Shown here: piece after piece, positions 58,771 to 64,000 of the stretch
Layout of the letters: the number at the start of each line of letters is the position of its first letter
How positions within the stretch are numbered: the first letter of the stretch is position 1
Assembly (NCBI RefSeq): GCF_028281305.1
Contig: NZ_JANQKD010000080.1
Span: 1 to 64,000 of the forward strand
Direction: 5' to 3'
Length of the DNA stretch: 64,000 nucleotides
DNA from: Pelagibius sp.
GTDB lineage: Bacteria; Pseudomonadota; Alphaproteobacteria; Kiloniellales; Kiloniellaceae
Notes under the pieces: model-generated
Databases searched by the model: none
Told to the model about the DNA's origin: nothing
Seen by the model: only the letters and a program-made list of their open reading frames with translations
Made by a program: the position numbers and the translations under genes

Positions 58771-59205
58771 TCATTTGAAGATGGTGAAGGTCACACGGTC
58801 CAGGTGGCGGAGCCTGTCCTGCAGGTCTTCGACGAAGCGATCGACAAGGTCCATGGGCAGGGGTTGGTCGCCACTGGCGTAGATCCCGATGTCATACCGC
58901 AGATCGAGGGTGTTCGGATCGTTGATGGGTACGGCGAGCATCTTCAGATCCCGGCGCCACATCCAGATGCGGATGTCTGTTGGATCGAGCAAAGGTTGTC
59001 CCACGCGCACTTCGAAGGTGTTCTCGGCGGCAAGCTCTGAAATCTGATCCACGAATTGCCCGTGTTCCTCATGGGCCATTGTGATCTTGACGGCGCGGAC
59101 AGGCAGTTCGCCGCTCGCGCTCGCCGCGGCAAGGTATCCCATGGTGATCGCCGACCACAGACCGCAGACAATCACGACCGTTACCAGCTTGCGCCACTTC
59201 GTCAT
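58771..59205 (-). CDS. Hypothetical membrane-anchored protein, 144 aa
   Basis: N-terminal hydrophobic helix (LVTVVIVCGLWSAITMGYLAAASA) followed by a periplasmic domain of ~110 residues with beta-strand pattern (FEVRVGQPLLDPTDIRIWMWRRDLKMLAVPINDP). No known domain. First of a two-gene unit with the 305-aa exported protein. GAGGGTG precedes the ATG. Confidence 0.75.
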   Translation of the reverse strand: MTKWRKLVTVVIVCGLWSAITMGYLAAASASGELPVRAVKITMAHEEHGQFVDQISELAAENTFEVRVGQPLLDPTDIRIWMWRRDLKMLAVPINDPNTLDLRYDIGIYASGDQPLPMDLVDRFVEDLQDRLRHLDRVTFTIFK

Positions 59206-59406
59206 CGCACCCTCACCGAAAGACGTCGCTTTCCTTGCAATTGTGGCGCCGAATTGTGCGCGAGGGTAGCAGAAACCTGCTCGATCTGCGTCTTTCGAAA
59301 GAGGCCCTGTCCGGGTGCCCGCGTCCTTCACAAGGCCGTGGGCGGGTGGTGACGGGGGCGGCCCGCGGGCCCATATTGGGGTCTGGACAGGAGGGGACGC
59401 CGCCCA

Positions 59407-59748
59407 ATGCCGCAGGAAATCGACGCCATCCGGGGCTATCACGCCCATGTCTATTATGACGCCGACAGCAAGCCGGCGGCGGCGGCGCTGCGCGAGGCTA
59501 TCGAGGCGCGCTTCGATATCCGCATGGGGCGCTGGCACGACCGGCCCGTGGGTCCGCACCCGCGCTGGAGCTACCAGGTCGCCTTCGAGCCGCCGCTCTT
59601 TGCCGAGATCGTGCCCTGGCTGGCGCTGAACCGCGGCGACCTCGTCATCTTCATCCACCCGGAAACCGGCGACGACCTGCCCGACCACCGCGACCGCGCC
59701 CTCTGGCTCGGCGACTGTCTGGAGCTGAACCTCGATGCGCTGCGCTAG
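59407..59748 (+). CDS. DOPA 4,5-dioxygenase family protein
   Basis: Small protein of 113 residues of the DOPA-dioxygenase-like family: GYHAHVYYDADSKPAAAALREAIEARF at the start, then GPHPRWSYQVAFEP and VIFIHPETGDDLPDH. His residues in both segments probably bind iron. Relatives open aromatic rings, but the bacterial members' substrate is not known. GGAGGGG precedes the ATG at 11 nt. The next gene overlaps it by 14 bp. Confidence 0.9.
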   Translation: MPQEIDAIRGYHAHVYYDADSKPAAAALREAIEARFDIRMGRWHDRPVGPHPRWSYQVAFEPPLFAEIVPWLALNRGDLVIFIHPETGDDLPDHRDRALWLGDCLELNLDALR

Positions 59749-60304
59749 AGCCTTCGCCCCATTCCTGGCCGTCCTGCTGCTGGCGGCCCTGTATCTGGAT
59801 ACCGGTCCGGCGCGCGCCGAGCCCGTCCAATTGGACGGTCAACGTGTTGACGCGCTGGCCGCACTGCCCAGTCTGCGCGGCGCCGCGGTGACCTCCGAGG
59901 CACTGGCCGGCAAGGCCGTGGTGGTGGCCTTCTGGGCAAGCTGGTGCCCGCCCTGCCATCCGGAGTTCGACAACCTGGCCCGGCTTCAGGAGACCTACGG
60001 CGACGCGGTGGCCATCGTCGCCGTAAACATCTTCGAGGAGTTCGGGCGCTTCACCGGCACCGTCCGGCGAGATGGCTTTCTGGCCAAGAAAGACCCGCCC
60101 TTCCACGTGGTCGCCGAGGGCGAGCAGGTCGCCGGCCTGTTCCAGGACGTGACCCGCATCCCCACGGTTTTCGTCTTCGCCCCCGACGGCCGCCCGGTGA
60201 TGCACTTCATCCACGAGCAGGGCGCCACCAAGACCCATGCCTCCTACGAGGAATTGCGTGCCGCCGTGGCCGCTGCCCTGGGCTCGGCGCCTGCCGAGAG
60301 TTGA
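59735..60304 (+). CDS. TlpA/ResA-like thioredoxin-family protein
   Basis: Exported thiol-disulfide protein of 189 residues with a signal peptide (FAPFLAVLLLAALYLDTGPARA). The active site is WCPPC (residue ~70) in VVVAFWASWCPPCHPEF, and the cis-Pro lies in TRIPTVFVF (~145). It may reduce periplasmic disulfides, for example of apocytochrome c. It overlaps the dioxygenase gene, so it is translationally coupled. Confidence 0.9.
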   Translation: MRCARAFAPFLAVLLLAALYLDTGPARAEPVQLDGQRVDALAALPSLRGAAVTSEALAGKAVVVAFWASWCPPCHPEFDNLARLQETYGDAVAIVAVNIFEEFGRFTGTVRRDGFLAKKDPPFHVVAEGEQVAGLFQDVTRIPTVFVFAPDGRPVMHFIHEQGATKTHASYEELRAAVAAALGSAPAES

Positions 60305-60460
60305 CGCGCCGCGCCGCCGGACCAGAGGCTCCGGCATGCTGCGTCCGCGTTAACCACTTCGCCCGCAAACGAAAATTTCCCTTGCATTGTCAGGCGAAAA
60401 ACAGGAAAACCCGCCCCTCAGTTTTTACTGGGTCAATCTACTGGTTGCGTTGGAGGACAG

Positions 60461-60949
60461 ATGTCTAAGGCACAGGCCCTCTTCCAACTGGGGATCGACT
60501 TGGACGAAAACCCAAGCGCCTCCAAAACGGAAGAACAAGAAACCGCACTCCCGGCCGACGATACGGCGGAGGCGCGTAAAGACTTTTTCATCGAGCGCGA
60601 TGGCGAGCGCTATGCCGGCACCCATTTGATCGTCGATCTCTGGGACGGCGAGGGCACCGACGATCTCGCCTTCGTCGAGGAAACACTGCGTGATTGCGTG
60701 ACCGCCTCCGAGGCGACGCTGCTGCACATCCACCTGCATCACTTTACGCCGAACGACGGGATCTCCGGCGTGGCGGTGCTGGCGGAATCGCACATCTCGA
60801 TCCACTCCTGGCCGGAATCCGGCTATGCGGCGCTGGACATCTTCATGTGCGGCGACGCCAAGCCGCACAAGGCGGTGGAGGTGCTGCGCGAGCGCTTCAA
60901 GCCGGCGCGCATCGCCGTCGAGGAGCATCGCCGGGGCCGCGGCGTATGA
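60461..60949 (+). CDS. speD: S-adenosylmethionine decarboxylase proenzyme
   Basis: Pyruvoyl-dependent enzyme of 162 residues giving the aminopropyl donor for spermidine. The self-cleavage site is in VLAESHISIHSWPESGY (Ser of ESH near residue 110 becomes the pyruvoyl group), with later Cys in FMCGDA. It is the class 1b (SpeH-like) form, but with an extra N-terminal ~50 residues rich in acidic residues. GGAGG precedes the ATG. speE follows in 19 bp. Confidence 0.95.
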   Translation: MSKAQALFQLGIDLDENPSASKTEEQETALPADDTAEARKDFFIERDGERYAGTHLIVDLWDGEGTDDLAFVEETLRDCVTASEATLLHIHLHHFTPNDGISGVAVLAESHISIHSWPESGYAALDIFMCGDAKPHKAVEVLRERFKPARIAVEEHRRGRGV

Positions 60950-60968
60950 GCCGCCGGCAGGCCGCGCC

Positions 60969-61814
<846 letters not shown>

Positions 61815-61817
<3 letters not shown>

Positions 61818-61995
61818 CAGGCTGCTGAAAGAAGGGATCTGAGCGTTTGCCCATCCTTCGAGACGCGTCCCTTCGGGCCGCTCCTCAGGATGAGGTTGTC
61901 CTTTTCTCAACAGGTTAACCCTCATGCTGAGGAGGCGCGAAGCGCCGTCTCGAAGCATCCAGGCCACAAGTCGATCCTTTTTCAGCAGCCTGCTA
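61815..61995. repeat. 181-bp element with 16-bp terminal inverted repeats, supplying two stop codons
   Basis: TAGCAGGCTGCTGAAA (61815-61830) and TTTCAGCAGCCTGCTA (61980-61995) are exact reverse complements. The inside has a second imperfect palindrome of a type common in alphaproteobacterial genomes (CATCCTTCGAGACGC and CCTCAGGATGAGG against CATGCTGAGGAGG and GTCTCGAAGCATCC). The left end is the TAG of speE; the right end provides the TAG of the NTF2-like gene on the other strand. Confidence 0.85.
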
Positions 61996-62469
61996 GGCCG
62001 CTTCGCCCAGCAAGCGGCGGGTCGTGACAGCGTCGGGGAAGGGGATGGCGGCTGAGCCGTGCTCGTGCACGATGCGCCAGTCGCCGTCGTCTTGCCGTTC
62101 GAAGATCAGGGTGACGCGCGCTTCCGGCAGGTCGATGGGGTCGCCGTCCTGGGTTTCGCCGCTGCCGGCCAGCGAAAGGGTGGCCCAGGCGATGTCGCCT
62201 TGCACGGTGACGCGCAGGTCCTCGCCGGGGGTGAGGGTCCAGCGCCGCGGGATCGCCATGAAGCCCGCGTAGTAGGGCGCGGCCTTGTCCCAGCCCTCGA
62301 CGCCGGTATGAGGCCGCCCGAAGTCGTAGGAAAACAGGCGGTGGTCGTGGACGTAGAGATCGGCGATCTGCTCGATGGCGAAAGGGGCTTCCGGGCTGGT
62401 GTGCCAGCCGGCGACCCAGGCACGGGTCTTGGCTTCCAGGGCGGCGCGGATAGTCTCCGAAGCGGTCAT
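61993..62469 (-). CDS. NTF2-like (SnoaL/YybH-type) protein
   Basis: Protein of 158 residues with an NTF2 fold: 'AIRAALEAKTRAWVAGW' type helix, 'FSYDFGRPHTGVEGWDKAAPYYAGFM', and 'VTLIFERQDDGDWRIVHEHGS'. Substrate not known. Last gene of a short operon with a small membrane protein and another NTF2-like protein, divergent from a LysR gene. Its stop codon is inside the palindromic element. Confidence 0.87.
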   Translation of the reverse strand: MTASETIRAALEAKTRAWVAGWHTSPEAPFAIEQIADLYVHDHRLFSYDFGRPHTGVEGWDKAAPYYAGFMAIPRRWTLTPGEDLRVTVQGDIAWATLSLAGSGETQDGDPIDLPEARVTLIFERQDDGDWRIVHEHGSAAIPFPDAVTTRRLLGEAA

Positions 62470-62500
62470 CGGTCTTTCCTTTCGAGGTCTGAGTTGGGTC

Positions 62501-62722
62501 TCAGTTTCCGAGGCGGGTGTTGGCCCAGCGGGTCAGGCGCGGCATCACCACAAAGCTCATCAGCGGCACCAGGATCGCGGTCAGAACCAGCGTCCGGAGC
62601 GGCAACGGCAGGGCGGCCAGCAGGGGATCGCCGACCAGCAGCAGGCCGGTGATCAGCGGCCAGATGGCGGCCCAGGTGAGAAAAGCGCCGCGCGCGCGTG
62701 CGTTGTTCATCAGACGGTTCAT
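62501..62722 (-). CDS. Small membrane protein, 73 aa
   Basis: Two hydrophobic helices (LTWAAIWPLITGLLLVGDPLLAALPL and LVLTAILVPLMSFVVMPRLT) in 73 residues. No known domain from memory; similar small proteins are annotated as DUF2798-like or hypothetical. It lies 3 bp from the next NTF2-like gene and is translated as part of the same operon. Confidence 0.7.
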   Translation of the reverse strand: MNRLMNNARARGAFLTWAAIWPLITGLLLVGDPLLAALPLPLRTLVLTAILVPLMSFVVMPRLTRWANTRLGN

Positions 62723-62725
62723 TGT

Positions 62726-63151
62726 TCAGCCCCCGAACTTCTTTGGGTCGTCGCTGGTGATGTGCTCGCCGACGATCACCCAGGTTCCGCCCTGCCGGCG
62801 CCAGGCCTGGGTGACGTGCTGCGCGGCGGAGACGGCTTCGCCCGTCTTGGTCACACCCTTGCCCAGGAACACGAAGGTCACGACAGCAAGGTCGCCGGAG
62901 GTTTCGATCCGAGGCGTCTCATGGGGCCGGATCGCCCAGTCGGCGAAGCCGGCCATCACCGGAGTCCAGGTGGCGGCATAGCCGTCGAAGCTGTCGATGG
63001 TGACCATGCGGTCACCGAAGTCGTCGATCACCCGGATCTCGCCCTCGGCGAAGAGCGGGCGCATCGCCTCGGCGTCGAAAGGTGCCCGGCCCGGGCTCCA
63101 GGCGGCGAACCAGCGGTCCAGTTGGGCGCGGATTTCGGTCTCTGCGGTCAT
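62726..63151 (-). CDS. NTF2-like (SnoaL) protein
   Basis: Protein of 141 residues with an NTF2 fold, for example DRWFAAWSPGRAPFDAEAMRPLF and 'FVFLGKGVTKTGEAVSAAQHVTQAWRRQGGTWVIVGEHIT'. It is a paralogue in fold, not closely similar in sequence, of the one at 61993. First gene of the operon that faces the LysR gene, so probably under its control. Confidence 0.87.
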   Translation of the reverse strand: MTAETEIRAQLDRWFAAWSPGRAPFDAEAMRPLFAEGEIRVIDDFGDRMVTIDSFDGYAATWTPVMAGFADWAIRPHETPRIETSGDLAVVTFVFLGKGVTKTGEAVSAAQHVTQAWRRQGGTWVIVGEHITSDDPKKFGG

Positions 63152-63232
63152 CTCTTTTCGCTCCGTTCTTGGGGGACAGGCTTTGTCCCGTTGCTGAAGA
63201 GGAAGATGGCAGGGGCCGGTGCTCCACGGTAG

Positions 63233-63265
63233 ACGTTCAACAATTTCAAGTGTTATACGGTCAAC
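63233..63265. promoter_or_regulatory. Direct repeat in the LysR divergent promoter
   Basis: ACGTTCAAC (63233-63241) and ACGGTCAAC (63257-63265) match at 8 of 9 bases, 24 bp apart, just before the LysR gene start. Also AACA (63240-63243) with TGTT (63251-63254). Such repeats may be the regulator's own site. Confidence 0.4.
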
Positions 63266-63267
63266 GT

Positions 63268-64000
63268 ATGGGAAACGCCGCCGACACCCTCCAACTGTTG
63301 CAGACCTTCACCCGCGTCGCGGAGAGCGGCTCGCTTTCCGCCGCGGCCCGCAGTCTGGGAACCACCCAGGCCAGCGTCAGCCGCCAGCTCGCGGCGTTGG
63401 AGGCGCGTCTGGGCACCGCCCTGGCGCGGCGCTCCACCCATGATCTGAGCCTGACCGACGAAGGCGAGCGGCTGCTGCCCCGGGCGATGGAAATGCTGGC
63501 CGCCTGGCAGGCGACCCGCGAAGCCCTGGGGCAGGCGGTCTCCGAGCCGAGCGGGCTGCTGCGGGTCATCGCCCCCTCGGGCATCGGCCCCACCATCGTG
63601 GCGCGCACCGCCGCGACCTTCGCGCGCAGCCATCCGCAGGTCGATGTCGATCTGGTGTTCACCGACGCCTCGGTGGATCTGGTGGGGATCGGCGCCGATC
63701 TGCAGGTGAAGGTCGGCCCGGTGGATCGGCAGGAGCTGCTGGCGCGCCGCATCGGCGCGGTGGAGCGCTGGCTGGTTGCGGCGGCGGACCTCGACCTCGG
63801 CGAGTTTACGGACAGCGCCGGTAATCTTTGCGACGGGCTGCCGCTGGTCGCCCTGGCGCCGCTCTACGGCAACCGGCTGCAGATGACCGCGGGGGACGGC
63901 AGCGCGCGCCAATTGACCTGCCGCGTCCGCCTGCGCTGCGAGGTCCTGAACGCGGCCTACGAGGCGGTGTTGGCCGGGGCCGGCGCCGGGCTGCTGCCGC
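63268..64000 (+). CDS. LysR family transcriptional regulator (cut by window end)
   Basis: Begins ATG at 63268 (MGNAADTLQLLQTFTRVAESG) and is still open at the window end after 244 codons. The helix-turn-helix is LSAAARSLGTTQASVSRQLAALEARLGTAL (residues ~23-52), and the effector domain follows (GLLRVIAPSGIGPTIVARTAATFARSHPQVDVDLVF). About 50 residues are missing. It is divergent from the NTF2-like operon and probably regulates it. Confidence 0.92.
   Translation, partial: MGNAADTLQLLQTFTRVAESGSLSAAARSLGTTQASVSRQLAALEARLGTALARRSTHDLSLTDEGERLLPRAMEMLAAWQATREALGQAVSEPSGLLRVIAPSGIGPTIVARTAATFARSHPQVDVDLVFTDASVDLVGIGADLQVKVGPVDRQELLARRIGAVERWLVAAADLDLGEFTDSAGNLCDGLPLVALAPLYGNRLQMTAGDGSARQLTCRVRLRCEVLNAAYEAVLAGAGAGLLP

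Overview
The window is GC-rich (about two thirds G+C by eye) chromosomal DNA from an alphaproteobacterium, most probably a Rhodospirillales-type marine or soil heterotroph. This is inferred from gene content and order, because no rRNA or marker search was possible. Supporting blocks are ribF-ileS-lspA-bamF-M16-M16, yqaA/DedA-dsbB-coq7, gluQ-DUF3137, an endonuclease-type mutL without mutH nearby, speD-speE, DUF3775, and the use of TRAP transporters. Most of the window is ordinary housekeeping and accessory metabolism packed into short operons. One tRNA (Leu, CAA) is present. There is no CRISPR array, no transposase or integrase gene and no prophage.

Layout. 0-7 kb: GNAT and AraC genes, a VOC protein, an MFS exporter, an unknown 124-aa protein next to a cyclic-nucleotide-binding-domain/thioredoxin-reductase-like flavoprotein, and a NUDIX hydrolase. 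7-13 kb: a catabolic block with a GMC oxidoreductase divergent from a TRAP transporter (binding protein, small and large permease) and an IclR regulator. 13-16.7 kb: DUF3137, gluQ, an AlkA-like glycosylase and an esterase. 17-18.7 kb: an unusual pair, a LysR-type HTH protein with a non-LysR C-terminus and a GNAT-like protein of unknown role. 18.8-25 kb: chemoreceptor, HNH nuclease, coq7/dsbB/DedA, NTF2-like protein and a double cold-shock protein. 26-29.9 kb: tRNA-Leu, folE with a pteridine-reductase-like SDR, a His-rich exported protein, and a cis-3-hydroxyproline-dehydratase-like enzyme. 30-33 kb: a soluble histidine kinase, a NarL-type regulator and a lone receiver. 33-44 kb: ArsC/Spx-like protein, MFS, a PhaJ-like hydratase, then ribF-ileS-lspA-bamF-M16-M16. 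44-49.4 kb: a cytochrome c/IorA/IorB molybdenum oxidoreductase with a divergent AraC, and hsp20 with an FNR-type box. 50-54 kb: mutL and an insertion scar. 54-64 kb: PLP ammonia-lyase, rsmD, pseudouridine synthase, DUF3775, tadA, exported unknowns, thioredoxin-like protein, speD-speE, NTF2-like proteins and a LysR gene cut by the window end.

Most notable are the following. (1) A segment of about 970 bp with lower GC, bounded by a perfect 25-bp direct repeat of the 3' end of mutL, looks like a site-specific insertion that restored the mutL stop. (2) The LysR-HTH/GNAT-like pair has a 17-bp tandem repeat before the first gene and a hairpin covering the ribosome binding site of the second. (3) A 181-bp element with 16-bp terminal inverted repeats supplies the stop codons of both flanking convergent genes. 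(4) Many short (12-17 bp) tandem repeats sit at gene edges, two of them inside coding N-termini and partly sharing the same peptide unit. None of these amounts to a demonstrated new system; the first two are the best candidates.
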